This document shows, in pieces, positions 50,917 through 60,222 of a stretch of DNA of 64,000 bases. Below the pieces are notes generated by a model that worked only from the letters and a program-made list of their open reading frames with translations, was not told the origin of the DNA and ran no database searches. Within the stretch, counting starts at the first letter, position 1, and each line of letters begins with the position of its first letter. This DNA comes from Nevskiaceae bacterium (GTDB lineage Bacteria > Pseudomonadota > Gammaproteobacteria > Nevskiales > Nevskiaceae), in assembly GCA_004297005.1 (NCBI GenBank), contig SCVA01000015.1:1-64000 (forward strand). The letters run 5' to 3'. The position numbers and the translations under genes were made by a program.

Positions 50917-52530
50917 ATGGGCGTCTGGAGCTTTTACTTCTTCCTCAAGCTCTTCCTCTACCTGGGGAAGTTCATCGGCTTTCACGTCTGGCCCAATCTG
51001 GGCTTCGCGCTGGCCCTGGCCTGGCCGCTGGAGCGGCGCTGGCAGCGGGTGCTACGGCAGGTGCTGGCGGTGCCGGCGGGCCTGGCGCTGCTCTACTACG
51101 ACTCCTGGCTGCCGCCGTTCCAACGCCTCATCAGCCAAGCCGGCTATCTGCAGCAGTTCAGCTTCGCCTACCTGCTGGAGTTGCTGGGCCGCTTCGTGAA
51201 TCCGCTGGCCCTGCTCGGCCTGGTGCTGCTGTTCGCGGCCTGGTGGCTACTGGGGCAACGCCTGCGCATGGGCAGCTTCGCGGTGCTCGGCATCCTGCTG
51301 GTGCCGTTGAGCCAGCAACTGGGCCAGCAACTGAGCCTGCGACTGGCGCAGCCGGCGACCGCGCTCACCGCCGCGGCTCCCGCGACGAGCGCCGGTGGCG
51401 ACGCGGCGACGGTAGCGACGGCGGTGACCGACACCCGCCCGGCCGACAGTGCCGAGTTGAACAGCGCGCTGGAAGACTTCTACCGCCGCGAGGCCGGCCG
51501 CCAGCTCAAGCTCAATGCCCCCGCCAGCCCGGCGGTGCCCTTCGACGTGATCTTCCTGCACATCTGCTCGCTGGCCTGGGACGACATGGACTACGTCGGC
51601 GAAAGCAAGCCGGCGGTGCTGGACCGCTTCGACATCCGCTTCAGCAACTACAGCACCGCTGCCAGCTACAGCGGCCCGGCGGCGATCCGCCTGCTGCGCT
51701 CGGCTTGCGGCCAGACCAGCCACTCCGCGCTCTACAAACCGGCGCCGGGCGAGTGCTATCTGTTCAACACGCTGGCGCAGGCCGGCTATCAGTCGCAGTT
51801 GCTGATGAACCACGACGGTCACTTCGGCGATTTCGTCGGCGATCTGCGCGAGGGCGGCGGCTTGAAGGTGCCGGCGATCGACAATCGCTCGGCGCCGGTG
51901 AAGATGCGCGCCTTCGACGACTCGCCGGTGTACGGCGATCTCGCCCTGCTCTCCGGCTGGCTGGCGCAGCGTCCGGCGGAGGGTCCGCCAGTGGCGCTCT
52001 ACTACAACACCGTCAGCCTGCACGACGGCAACAAGCTGGTCGGCGTCCCCAAGAGCGGGGTGCGCGACAGCTTCCGCCAGCGTCTGCAACTGCTGTTCAG
52101 CGACCTCGGCCAGTTCCTCGACCAGCTCCAGGCCTCCGGCCGCAAGGCGGTGGTGGTGCTCGTGCCCGAGCACGGCGCGGCGGTGCGCGGCGACCGCATG
52201 CAGATCTCCGGCCTGCGCGAGATCCCCAGCCCGGCCATCGCGCTGGCGCCGGTGGCGGTGAAGCTGATCGGCCTCGCCGCGCCGCCGAAGGACGGGCCAG
52301 TGACAGTGAGCGCACCGACCAGCCTGTTCGGTCTGAGCAGCCTGGTGGCGCGATTCATCGAGCACAGTCCTTATGGCAGCGAACCGCCGGCGCTCGCCGA
52401 CTATCTGCGTGAGCTGCCACAGACCGAGTTCGTCGCCGAGAACGACGCCACCGTGGTGATGCGCCTGCGCGGTCGTTACTACCTGCGCAACCCAGACCAG
52501 AGCTGGGCCGAGTACGACACCAGCCACTGA
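50917..52530 (+). CDS. bcsG: BcsG, cellulose phosphoethanolamine transferase
   Basis: A 537-residue protein closely following E. coli BcsG in order. The N-terminal part has about five membrane helices (GVWSFYFFLKLFLYLGKFIG at the start). After an Ala/Thr-rich linker, the periplasmic alkaline-phosphatase-fold domain has the zinc Cys in LHICSLAWDDM, the nucleophile Ser (about 250) in ASYSGPAAIRLL, CGQTSH, FDDSPVYGD, and zinc ligands in VLVPEHGAAVRGDRM. It transfers phosphoethanolamine from phosphatidylethanolamine to cellulose at the inner membrane. Its presence beside bcsA implies a modified cellulose. The stop is 12 bases from the convergent bcsC stop. Confidence 0.95.
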   Translation: MGVWSFYFFLKLFLYLGKFIGFHVWPNLGFALALAWPLERRWQRVLRQVLAVPAGLALLYYDSWLPPFQRLISQAGYLQQFSFAYLLELLGRFVNPLALLGLVLLFAAWWLLGQRLRMGSFAVLGILLVPLSQQLGQQLSLRLAQPATALTAAAPATSAGGDAATVATAVTDTRPADSAELNSALEDFYRREAGRQLKLNAPASPAVPFDVIFLHICSLAWDDMDYVGESKPAVLDRFDIRFSNYSTAASYSGPAAIRLLRSACGQTSHSALYKPAPGECYLFNTLAQAGYQSQLLMNHDGHFGDFVGDLREGGGLKVPAIDNRSAPVKMRAFDDSPVYGDLALLSGWLAQRPAEGPPVALYYNTVSLHDGNKLVGVPKSGVRDSFRQRLQLLFSDLGQFLDQLQASGRKAVVVLVPEHGAAVRGDRMQISGLREIPSPAIALAPVAVKLIGLAAPPKDGPVTVSAPTSLFGLSSLVARFIEHSPYGSEPPALADYLRELPQTEFVAENDATVVMRLRGRYYLRNPDQSWAEYDTSH

Positions 52531-52542
52531 GGCGGCGGCGCT

Positions 52543-55500
52543 CTAGCGCTCGGAATTGGGTCGCAGCGGCTGCGGTGGCACCAGCGGGCCTTCGGGCGCG
52601 CCGTCGAGCCAGCGCCGCAGGTAGAGGTTGAACTGCAGGGGTTCGTAGAACTCCGAGCGGTCGAGGTCGGTGCGACCGCCGAGAGTCCAGTGCGGGCTCA
52701 GGCGGTATTCCAGCGCCGCCATCAGCGAGTAGCCGAAACCGCCACCGTCGCCACCCTCGTACACCGCGCTCTCACCGCTGGCGGCCAGGCGCGTGGCCGC
52801 CGCGGCCTGGAGATCGGGGCGGGTGGGGAAGAACAGCGAGTCGTCCTCGTAGGTGCGGGTCAGCGCCGCCACCGCCTGCACCTGCCAGCTCAGCGCGCGA
52901 TAGCGGCCACGCCAGTCCAGCGGCAAGCTCAGCGCGCTACGCCGCTGCGGGCTGTAGTAACCGCCCTGGCCGAAGCTGTAGTAGCGCAGGTTCTCGGCAT
53001 AGCGCTGGTGGCTGAGCGTGAGGCCGAGGTAGAGGCGCTGGTCGTCGCGGTCAAGCAGCTCCCAGTCGCCGCCGAGGCGCAGGTTCCACTGGCGGTTGTC
53101 GGCGACCTGCTCGCCCTTGAGCGCGCTGTAACCGGTGCTGACGAAGCCGCTCCAGCGCCGTTCGTAGCGCGCCAGTCGCAGGCCCAGGCCGTTGTCGCGC
53201 ACTCCGCCCCAGACCTCGCCGCTGAGCGGGTCGCGAGCACCGGCGTAGGCCAGCAGGCTGCTGGTCAGCGGCCGGCGATGGGCTTCGACCGCGTAGTCGA
53301 ACTGGCCCCAGTCGCCGCCGTAGCGCAGGCCGCCGACCACATCCACCACCGGGAAGCCCAGCGGCGTGCTGCCGATGTCGCCGCGCCAGGGCCCCTGGCT
53401 ATAGCCGACGGTAGGCGCCCAGCCCTCGGCGGACTGCGAAACCCCGGCGTAGCCGCTGGCGGTCGGCCCCACCGCCTGCAACTGGCCATAGGGCGCGGCG
53501 GCCTCGAATGCCGCCGGCAGGCGACCGGCATCCAGCGACACCGCGTCGATCTGCGCTTCCAGCCGGCCGGCGCGGCCCAGCGGCCCCTGATAGCGCAGCG
53601 GGAGCTGCTGGCCGCGGTAGCGGGAAATGCCGGCGTCGCCGGGTTTGTCGATCAGGTCCAGCGCCAGCATCAGGCTGGATTCGCGCTGCGGCCGGGTGTC
53701 GTCGAGCAGGGCTTCGCGCGCCGTCAGCAGCGCCGGCTCGCGCGGCGCCTCGCGCAGCGCGGAATCGAGGGTGGCGAAGGCGCCGGCACTGTCACCGCCG
53801 GCCTGCTGGGCCTGCGCCTGGCGGCGGGCGCGGCTGGCGATGAGGGCAGCGCGCTCCTCGGCGAGATCGGCGTCGGCCAGGGGCTCGGCGCGCAGCCGCG
53901 CCAGCAGGGCGTCCAGCTCGGTGTCGGCGTCCGGCGCGCGGTCGGCGGCGGCATCGAGCACGCCGCCCCAGGCCAGCAGCAGCTCCGGCGTTTCGCTGCG
54001 CGTCTCCACGTAGCGACGCATGGACTCGCGGCCGCGCCCGGGCTGGCCGGCGGCGATCCAGGTCTGCGCCACCTCGGCCTGCAGGCGCGGGTCCTCGCCG
54101 GCGAGCGCGGTGGCGCCTTCCAGCAGGGCCTCGCCGCTGGCCTGATCCTGTGCCAGCAGCAGGCGCTGGCCGGCGGCCAGCAGCGGCCGCATCTGCAAGC
54201 GGCTTTGCAGGCGCAGCATGCCCTCGCTGCGCTCGCCGGCGGGAATCCTGGCCAGCGCCGCCTGCGCCGCGCGCGGATCGAGCCCGGCCAGCAGCAGGGC
54301 CTGGGCGTAGTACATGTCGGCGCCGGGGGCGAGCTGCACGCCCGCCGCCATCCGCGCCCGCGCCGCCTCGCTGTCGCCCGCGCTCAGCTCCAGTCGCGCC
54401 AGCCGGTAGCGCAGCCAGGGGTCTTCCGGCGCCAGCGCCAGCGCCTGTTCGGCGGCCTTGCGCGCGCCGGCGAGATCGCCCCGCGCCTGCGCCGCGCGCG
54501 CCTCGGTCTGCCAGGCCTCGATCTGCTCGGCACGGGTATCGGGCACCGGCGGTGGCTCCTGCAGCTGCGCCGCCAACTGCAAGTCCAGCGGCGTCGGCGC
54601 GATCACCGGCGTGGCGGTCGGCGTCTCGGCGGCCGCGCCCAGTGCCAGCGCCAGACCGCCGGACTCCATCGCCACGGCAGGTGCGGACTCTGGTACCGCC
54701 GGCCGCGGCTCGGGCGTCGGCGCCACGACGGGCGTGCCCGCCTGCGCGGGCGGCGGTGGCCGAGTCACCGCCGGCCTGGCCTTCACGGGCGCGGCGGTAG
54801 GTTCGGAAGCAGCGGCAGCCACTTCGGCCGCCGGCGCCCGGCCCTGCCAGCGCGCCTGCAAGGCCAGCATCTGCTGATCGTCCGGCGCCAGCCGCAGATA
54901 GCGCGCCAGCATCTGCTGGTCGGCGGCGCTGCCGGGCTGCTCGCTGAGGCCATCGCGCCAGAGATCGAGCACCCGCCGCTGCGAAACATCGGGCCGGGCG
55001 CTGATCGCCTCCAGCCGCGCCAGACCATCCGGCCGGGTGGCGGCGCGCCCGAGGTAATGGCGGGCGATGGCGATCTCGAACTCCGGTTCGCCGGGGTTCT
55101 CCCGCAACAGCCGCTGCAAGCCGGCCAGGCCCTCGTCGCGACGGCCATCGACGCGCGCCAGCGCCCGGTAGTACTCGATGCCCAGCAGGCCGCCGGGCGG
55201 CCCCTCGGGGAACAGTTCGCGCATCCCCTGCATCGCCGCGTCGATCTCGCCGGATTGCAGCAGGCGGCGGACATTGGCCATGCGCATGCGGTCCTTGGTG
55301 GCGATGCGCTGGGCGTCTTCCAGCTCGCGCACCCGGCGGTCGTCGGGATGGCTGGCGCGCAGCCGCTGCAAGACCTTGGCGGCGGCTTCCATCTGGTTGG
55401 CCTGCAGCTCCAGCAGGCCCAGTTGCAGCAGGCCCTCGGGGTGATCGGGCGCCGCCACCAGCAGCTTGTTGAGCGCGACGCGGGCCAGGTCGGCGCGGCC

Positions 55501-55635
55501 ATGCGCCTCCCAGGCGCGCGCCGAGGTCAGCAGTTCGTCCACCGCCGCGCCGGAGGGCGCCTGAGCCCAGGCCGTCGTCGTCGCCAGGCCCAGCAGCAGC
55601 AGGCCCAGGGTGGCCGGCAGCCCGGGGCGGCTCAT
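52543..55635 (-). CDS. bcsC: BcsC, cellulose export outer-membrane protein (TPR and beta-barrel)
   Basis: A 1030-residue exported protein: signal peptide (LGLLLLGLATTTAWAQ), TPR repeats over about residues 25-650, interrupted near 290-400 by an Ala/Pro-rich linker, then a BcsC-type C-terminal barrel (about 690-1030: LGFPVVDVVGGLRYGGDWGQ, RYYSFGQGGYYSPQ). It should guide the glucan through the periplasm and outer membrane. The ATG overlaps the bcsB stop by 4 bases (ATGA), so the two are one transcript. The TPR region is of ordinary length, but the long Pro/Ala linker between TPR blocks is notable. A BcsZ cellulase gene, often placed between B and C, is missing here. Confidence 0.93.
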   Translation of the reverse strand: MSRPGLPATLGLLLLGLATTTAWAQAPSGAAVDELLTSARAWEAHGRADLARVALNKLLVAAPDHPEGLLQLGLLELQANQMEAAAKVLQRLRASHPDDRRVRELEDAQRIATKDRMRMANVRRLLQSGEIDAAMQGMRELFPEGPPGGLLGIEYYRALARVDGRRDEGLAGLQRLLRENPGEPEFEIAIARHYLGRAATRPDGLARLEAISARPDVSQRRVLDLWRDGLSEQPGSAADQQMLARYLRLAPDDQQMLALQARWQGRAPAAEVAAAASEPTAAPVKARPAVTRPPPPAQAGTPVVAPTPEPRPAVPESAPAVAMESGGLALALGAAAETPTATPVIAPTPLDLQLAAQLQEPPPVPDTRAEQIEAWQTEARAAQARGDLAGARKAAEQALALAPEDPWLRYRLARLELSAGDSEAARARMAAGVQLAPGADMYYAQALLLAGLDPRAAQAALARIPAGERSEGMLRLQSRLQMRPLLAAGQRLLLAQDQASGEALLEGATALAGEDPRLQAEVAQTWIAAGQPGRGRESMRRYVETRSETPELLLAWGGVLDAAADRAPDADTELDALLARLRAEPLADADLAEERAALIASRARRQAQAQQAGGDSAGAFATLDSALREAPREPALLTAREALLDDTRPQRESSLMLALDLIDKPGDAGISRYRGQQLPLRYQGPLGRAGRLEAQIDAVSLDAGRLPAAFEAAAPYGQLQAVGPTASGYAGVSQSAEGWAPTVGYSQGPWRGDIGSTPLGFPVVDVVGGLRYGGDWGQFDYAVEAHRRPLTSSLLAYAGARDPLSGEVWGGVRDNGLGLRLARYERRWSGFVSTGYSALKGEQVADNRQWNLRLGGDWELLDRDDQRLYLGLTLSHQRYAENLRYYSFGQGGYYSPQRRSALSLPLDWRGRYRALSWQVQAVAALTRTYEDDSLFFPTRPDLQAAAATRLAASGESAVYEGGDGGGFGYSLMAALEYRLSPHWTLGGRTDLDRSEFYEPLQFNLYLRRWLDGAPEGPLVPPQPLRPNSER

Positions 55636-57830
55636 GTCGCCGCGATACGCCGGGCGGCGAGGCGCCGCAAATAACCGTAGACGCCGGCGGCGGCCAGGAG
55701 CGCCGCGATCAGCACCAGCCCGACCACCAGCCAGGGGTGCAGCGAAAACTGTAGCCACAGCCAGGTCAGCGGCGCCAGGTGGCCAACCGCGTAGCTGCCG
55801 TTGGCGCTGAACACGCTGATCTGGCTGCCGCGGATGATCGCGGTATCGCCACGGATGCGTGCCACCGCGCCGGGCGAGGCCAGGGCGTCCAGCACCGCCT
55901 GCCGCGCCGGCTCGCCGTTGTAGAGCAGGGCCACCACGCTACGGCCGCCGCGCGCGGGCGACTCGAAGCCGACCAGGGCGCCGATGGCACCACCGCTCTC
56001 GGCGCTGACTCCGCCCTCGCTGACGCTGGCGGCGTTGTCGCCGGCCAGGCCACGGCGGAACCACAGGCCGGCGCGCGCCAGCGGCCCGCTGCTGCGTGCT
56101 TCGCGTTCGATCACCGCCGGCAGGTTCTGTCGCCAGCGCTCCAGCAGCGGCTGGTTGCCGACCAGCAGCAGATCGCGGTCGTCGAGTTCGTCCAGCGCTT
56201 CGCCGCCGGCCAGGCGCAGACGCAGGCCGGGAGCGCCGGTGATGCCGCCCAGGCGCCCGAGCACCTGAAAGGCGGCCTCCAGATCGCCGTCGCTGGCCGG
56301 CGTCGGCAACAGCAGCGCGGTCTCGGCGAGATCGGCGTAGCGGGTATAGGGATGGCCGCCGTTGGCGAACAGCCGCAGGTTGGGCATCAGCGCGTAGTGG
56401 TCAAAGCCGGAGACGTCGATGGTCGAGGCCTCCGGGTCCAGCGAGGAGCGCACCAGATCCAGGCCGGAATCGCGGCAGGGCCCGGGTCGGTGGTAGTCCA
56501 CCCCGAACTGGAACTGGAGATTGTTGTCGGCGCCGAGCAGATAGGGCGGCACCCGCAGCACGCCGTCGAGATGCCCCGGCTCGCCGGGCTTGAGCCGGAA
56601 CGAGCTGACGATCTGCTTGTTGGCGCTGACGGTGAGCAGCGAGTTGTCGTCTTCCAGCGGCGGCGTGTAGCGGTAGCCCAGCTTCAGCGGCACGCCGCGA
56701 CGGTTCCAGGTAAACAGGTCGGGCGCCACCCGCACTCGCACATTGATCGGCCCCGGCGCGTGACCATCGACCTGCAGCTCGGAAAGATCCTGCACCAGCT
56801 CGCCCAGCCGCGCCGGACGATCGCTGGGCAGCCAGCGAGGCGCGTCGTTGACCGGCCGGCGCGCTGGCAGCTCCACCGTCTTCATGACCGCCACTGGTCC
56901 GCTGAGCAGGGTCGAGCCCAGCGCCAGCCCGGTCACCGCCTGGCGCAATTGCGCGGCGTCACGGCCCTGCACCACCAGGAGCTGGCCGTAGGGGTCGCTG
57001 GGGTTCCTGAGCATGCGCAGGGTCGGCTGCTGCACCGCCGGCAGCTCCAGACCGGCGGGACGGGCGTCGTTGGTGGCGAACAACAGCGCGTGGCCTTTCG
57101 GCAAGGCGCCACGAACCACCGGGAAATAGGCGCCGCGATAGTCGGCGAGCGCGCCGAACCAGGTGGCGGCGACCCCGGCCGCCTCCAGCATCGGCAGGCT
57201 GGGCTTGGCCGGGAACACGAACGGCAGGAGCAGGCGCTCGCTGTCGCGCTCGTCGAAGAACGGCGCCGGCAGACGGGCGAGGTCGGGGCTCAGCTCCAGG
57301 GGACGCAGGTTCAGCAGCAGTTCGCTGGCGCCGTTGATCGAGGCCCAGAGGCTGCTGTGCAGCGGGTCCTCGCAGCCGGTGGTGTAGTGCCCGATCAGTT
57401 GGATGTTGAGCTGGTTGTAGTCGGTGAAGAACTCGCTGGGCAAAGCGATCTCGCTGAGCTGCTCGGCGCCATTGGCCTCGCGCGGCAGCGGCACCGTCGC
57501 CACCACTACGCCATTGAGCTGGATCCTGAGGTGCGAAAGCTCGGCCAGCAGGGCCGGCGAGTAGCTGTAGCGCAGCCGCAGCCGCGCCGCCTGCACGGTC
57601 TGGTCGAGGCGCAGGCCGAAGCTCCAACTGTGCTGGCCCTCGACGCCCCGCAGCGTCTCCGCCGGGTTGCCGCCCAGCTCGCTGAGCAGCAGCTTGCGCT
57701 CCTGCGCGGGCGGCGGCGGCGGCGCGGTGCTGGCGGAATCCGGAAGCGGCGCTTCGGTAGTCGCGGCTGTGGCCGCTCCGGCGGCGGCGACCAGCAGCAG
57801 CGCCACCAGCAGTGCCAGACGAGACCTCAT
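55632..57830 (-). CDS. bcsB: BcsB, periplasmic c-di-GMP-cellulose synthase subunit
   Basis: A 732-residue protein with a signal segment (LALLVALLLVAAAGAATAA), a Pro-rich linker, and the BcsB core: ERKLLLSELGG, the carbohydrate-binding-domain pieces (LRLRYSYSPALLAELSHLRI, FTDYNQLNIQLIGHYTTGCE), flavodoxin-like regions and a final membrane anchor (LVVGLVLIAALLAAAGVYGY) with a basic tail. It lines the periplasmic path of the glucan next to BcsA. The ATG at 57830 is chosen as the start of the signal; the open frame extends far upstream over an unrelated gene. It is divergent from the dehydrogenase gene with a 183-base gap. Confidence 0.94.
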   Translation of the reverse strand: MRSRLALLVALLLVAAAGAATAATTEAPLPDSASTAPPPPPAQERKLLLSELGGNPAETLRGVEGQHSWSFGLRLDQTVQAARLRLRYSYSPALLAELSHLRIQLNGVVVATVPLPREANGAEQLSEIALPSEFFTDYNQLNIQLIGHYTTGCEDPLHSSLWASINGASELLLNLRPLELSPDLARLPAPFFDERDSERLLLPFVFPAKPSLPMLEAAGVAATWFGALADYRGAYFPVVRGALPKGHALLFATNDARPAGLELPAVQQPTLRMLRNPSDPYGQLLVVQGRDAAQLRQAVTGLALGSTLLSGPVAVMKTVELPARRPVNDAPRWLPSDRPARLGELVQDLSELQVDGHAPGPINVRVRVAPDLFTWNRRGVPLKLGYRYTPPLEDDNSLLTVSANKQIVSSFRLKPGEPGHLDGVLRVPPYLLGADNNLQFQFGVDYHRPGPCRDSGLDLVRSSLDPEASTIDVSGFDHYALMPNLRLFANGGHPYTRYADLAETALLLPTPASDGDLEAAFQVLGRLGGITGAPGLRLRLAGGEALDELDDRDLLLVGNQPLLERWRQNLPAVIEREARSSGPLARAGLWFRRGLAGDNAASVSEGGVSAESGGAIGALVGFESPARGGRSVVALLYNGEPARQAVLDALASPGAVARIRGDTAIIRGSQISVFSANGSYAVGHLAPLTWLWLQFSLHPWLVVGLVLIAALLAAAGVYGYLRRLAARRIAAT

Positions 57831-58013
57831 GCGGCGACTTGCCACGGCCCGGCCATCCAGACCTCTAAGCGACTCATCCAGACTCCCCCGCTGTTCCCGC
57901 ATGATTGTTCGCAGCCTGCACGCTTCGCAGCCTAGCGCACCGGAGCGGGCGAGCGGTATGGGCCAAGACTTACCGCGCCGGTTAGGCTTGCCACAGACGA
58001 AACCGAGAATCCC

Positions 58014-59039
58014 ATGCGCATCCTGGTCTACAGCGCCCATAGCTACGATCGCCGCGACCTGCTCGCGGCCAACCAGCGCCACGGCCACGCGCTGGACTTC
58101 ACCGAAGCGCGCCTGGGGCCGGAAACCCTGCGCCTGGCAGCCGGCTATCCGGCAATCTGCACCTTCGTCAACGATCCGCTGGACGCCGACGCGCTGGAAC
58201 AACTGCACGCCGGCGGCACCGGCCTGATCCTGCTGCGCTGCGCCGGCTACAACCAGTTGGACGTGGCGGCGGCCGAGCGCCTGGGCCTGGCCGTACTGCG
58301 GGTGCCGGCCTACTCGCCGCACGCGGTCGCCGAGCACACGGTGGGCCTGATCCTGACGCTCAACCGCCACCTGCACCGCGCCTACAACCGCACCCGCGAG
58401 AACGACTTCCGGCTCGAAGGCCTCGAAGGCTTCGATCTGGTCGGCAAGACCGTCGGCGTGATCGGCGCCGGCCGCATCGGCGCGGTGTTCGCGCGGATCA
58501 TGCGCGGCTTCGGCTGCCGGGTGCTGATCCACGATCCGCTGGGCGTGCCGCCGGCCCTGCTCGCCGAGGGTGCAATCGCCAGCACGCTCGATGACTTGCT
58601 GGTGGAAGGCGATGTGGTCTCGCTGCATTGCCCGCTGACGCCCGCCACCCGCCACCTGATCGGCGCCGCCGCGCTGGCGCGGATGAAGCCGGGCGTGATG
58701 CTGATCAACACCAGCCGCGGCGCCCTGCTCGATACCGCGCTGGTGATCGAGGCGCTGAAATCCGGCCGTATCGGCGCGCTGGGCCTGGATGTCTACGAGC
58801 AGGAGGGCGATCTGTTCTTCGAGGATCTGTCGTCGACCATCGTCACCGACGACGTGTTCCAGCGCCTGCTCACCTTCCCCAACGTGGTCATCACCGGCCA
58901 CCAGGCCTTCTTCACCCGCGAGGCGCTCGCCGCCATCGCCGAGACCACGCTGACCAATGCCGACGACTACCTCGCCGGCCGCGCCGCGAGCAGCGGCAAC
59001 CGGGTGGATTCCTCGCTGCTGCGGCCGGCGCCGATTTGA
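58014..59039 (+). CDS. ldhA: D-lactate dehydrogenase-like 2-hydroxyacid dehydrogenase
   Basis: A 341-residue NAD-dependent enzyme. The nucleotide-binding motif is [20 protein letters not shown]; the catalytic Arg is in [10 protein letters not shown], the Glu in [13 protein letters not shown] and the His in TGHQAFFT. The DVYEQE and GHQAFFT forms are those of fermentative D-lactate dehydrogenase (LdhA), which reduces pyruvate to D-lactate, rather than of glyoxylate or phosphoglycerate dehydrogenases. It stands alone on the plus strand. A small perfect hairpin follows the stop. Confidence 0.9.
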   Translation: MRILVYSAHSYDRRDLLAANQRHGHALDFTEARLGPETLRLAAGYPAICTFVNDPLDADALEQLHAGGTGLILLRCAGYNQLDVAAAERLGLAVLRVPAYSPHAVAEHTVGLILTLNRHLHRAYNRTRENDFRLEGLEGFDLVGKTVGVIGAGRIGAVFARIMRGFGCRVLIHDPLGVPPALLAEGAIASTLDDLLVEGDVVSLHCPLTPATRHLIGAAALARMKPGVMLINTSRGALLDTALVIEALKSGRIGALGLDVYEQEGDLFFEDLSSTIVTDDVFQRLLTFPNVVITGHQAFFTREALAAIAETTLTNADDYLAGRAASSGNRVDSSLLRPAPI

Positions 59040-59040
59040 G

Positions 59041-59056
59041 GCCGAGGCGGCTCGGC
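59041..59056. terminator. perfect short hairpin between convergent genes
   Basis: GCCGAG (59041-59046) and CTCGGC (59051-59056) flank a 4-base loop immediately after the dehydrogenase stop and touching the stop of the convergent membrane protein gene. No T tract is present. Confidence 0.4.
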
Positions 59057-59406
59057 TAGAGCACGCCGCTGTCGCGCAGCCAGCAGTACGCCGCGTAGGC
59101 GAGGCCGGCGAAGTAGAGACTTCCAAAAATGCGCTGGTTGTTGCGCGCCAGCCAGAGCGGAAGATAGATGTCGAAGTTGGCGCGGCGGTCCTCGGTGTAG
59201 CGCGCCGCCAGCGCGGTGAGCGGGCAGCGCAGGCGGTTGAAGACCAGCACCAGCACTTCCAGCGCGACCGCGCCGGCCAGCATCGCCGCCAGGCGGTGCG
59301 GGCCCAGCCAGGCCGCGAACGGCAGGGCCAGCACGCAGCCGGCGAAGAAAGCCCAGATCAGCGTGTGCGCCAGCTTGATGGCGCGCAGCTTGGCGGCGGC
59401 GCTCAT
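59056..59406 (-). CDS. conserved small membrane protein, function unknown
   Basis: A 116-residue protein with about three membrane helices (AHTLIWAFFAGCVLALPFAA, a second after it, and one near the C-terminus, GSLYFAGLAYAAYCWL). The middle motif LRCPLTALAARYTEDRRANF is strongly reminiscent of a widespread conserved hypothetical family with RCPLTxLA and DIYLPxWLA. The function of that family is not known to me. It overlaps the metallopeptidase gene upstream by 4 bases and ends the four-gene minus-strand group. Confidence 0.8.
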   Translation of the reverse strand: MSAAAKLRAIKLAHTLIWAFFAGCVLALPFAAWLGPHRLAAMLAGAVALEVLVLVFNRLRCPLTALAARYTEDRRANFDIYLPLWLARNNQRIFGSLYFAGLAYAAYCWLRDSGVL

Positions 59407-59933
59407 GCGCCCGCCACCGCCCGCTGCAAGAGCAGCAGGCGCAGGTCGAACTCGATCTGGTGGTAGTCCGGCAAGAGGTGCTCGCAGAGCTGATAGAAGG
59501 CCTTGTTGTGCGCGCGCTCGCGCAGGTGCGCCAGCTCGTGCACCACCACCATTTCCAGAAATTCCGGCGCGGTGGTCTTGAACAGGCTGGCGATGCGGAT
59601 CTCGGCCTTGGCCTTCAACCGCGAACCCTGCACCCGCGAGACGCTGGTATGCAGGCCGAGCACGTTCTGGATCACATCCATCTTGTTCTGCCAGAGCACC
59701 TTGTGCACCGGCGGCGCGCTGCGCAGCTGCGCCTGCTTGATGCCCTGCACGTAGTCGTAGAGCGCGGCATCGCTCTGGATCGCATGCTGGCCGGGATACT
59801 TGCGCGCCAGATGCTCGCCTAGCCGGCCTTCCCGCAGCAGGCCGCGCACCTGTGCCTGCACGCTCTCGGAATAGGCACCGAGATAGGCACGGAGCTGGCG
59901 CTCCAGCAGCGCCGGCTCGACCCCGGAGCTCAT
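59403..59933 (-). CDS. YgjP/SprT-like zinc metallopeptidase-fold protein
   Basis: A 176-residue protein with the zinc motif VVHELAHLRERAHNKAFYQL, where HExxH and a downstream His/Glu are kept, followed by LLPDYHQIEFDLR. This is the DUF45/YgjP-type domain, a predicted metal-dependent hydrolase. The ATG at 59933 follows the S4-domain stop by 4 bases and begins a natural N-terminus (MSSGVEPALLERQL); an upstream start would overlap the S4 gene. Substrate unknown. Confidence 0.87.
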   Translation of the reverse strand: MSSGVEPALLERQLRAYLGAYSESVQAQVRGLLREGRLGEHLARKYPGQHAIQSDAALYDYVQGIKQAQLRSAPPVHKVLWQNKMDVIQNVLGLHTSVSRVQGSRLKAKAEIRIASLFKTTAPEFLEMVVVHELAHLRERAHNKAFYQLCEHLLPDYHQIEFDLRLLLLQRAVAGA

Positions 59934-59937
59934 CGGC

Positions 59938-60165
59938 TCAGCCGGTGGCGGCGGCATGCACGCGGATGCGCATACCGTCGCAGACCACCACCTGACCGGC
60001 GCGGATCTTGGCGGTCTTGCGCGACTCCGGCTGGCCGTCCACCGACACCAGACCCTCGGCCACCAGCAGCTTGCCGGCACCGCCACTCTCGCAGAGGCCG
60101 GCCAGCTTCAGCAGCTGGTTGAGTTCGATGTAGTCGGCGTCCAGGGTGAAATCGAGCTTGGTCAT
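59938..60165 (-). CDS. S4-domain RNA-binding protein (YbcJ-like)
   Basis: A 75-residue single S4 domain. It reads YIELNQLLKLAGLCESGGAG, KLLVAEGLVSVDGQPESRK and ends with IRAGQVVVCDGMRI, the strand order of YbcJ/RlbA-type RNA-binding proteins. It probably binds structured RNA such as rRNA. It is the first of a tight group with the metallopeptidase and the small membrane protein. Confidence 0.92.
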   Translation of the reverse strand: MTKLDFTLDADYIELNQLLKLAGLCESGGAGKLLVAEGLVSVDGQPESRKTAKIRAGQVVVCDGMRIRVHAAATG

Positions 60166-60222
60166 GACGAGAAACCGGCGGGAGTGGCCGCCATGGTAAC
60201 GGGCGCGCGGCGCCGGGCCGCG

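Noticed and set aside
52690-55674. 994-codon plus-strand open frame opposite bcsC
   Set aside because: Shadow of the TPR and barrel protein on the other strand.
55779-57935. 718-codon plus-strand open frame opposite bcsB
   Set aside because: Shadow of bcsB; no recognisable domain.
57831-59126. Upstream extension of the bcsB frame over the dehydrogenase gene
   Set aside because: The extension is antisense to a well-supported dehydrogenase; the signal peptide start at 57830 is preferred.
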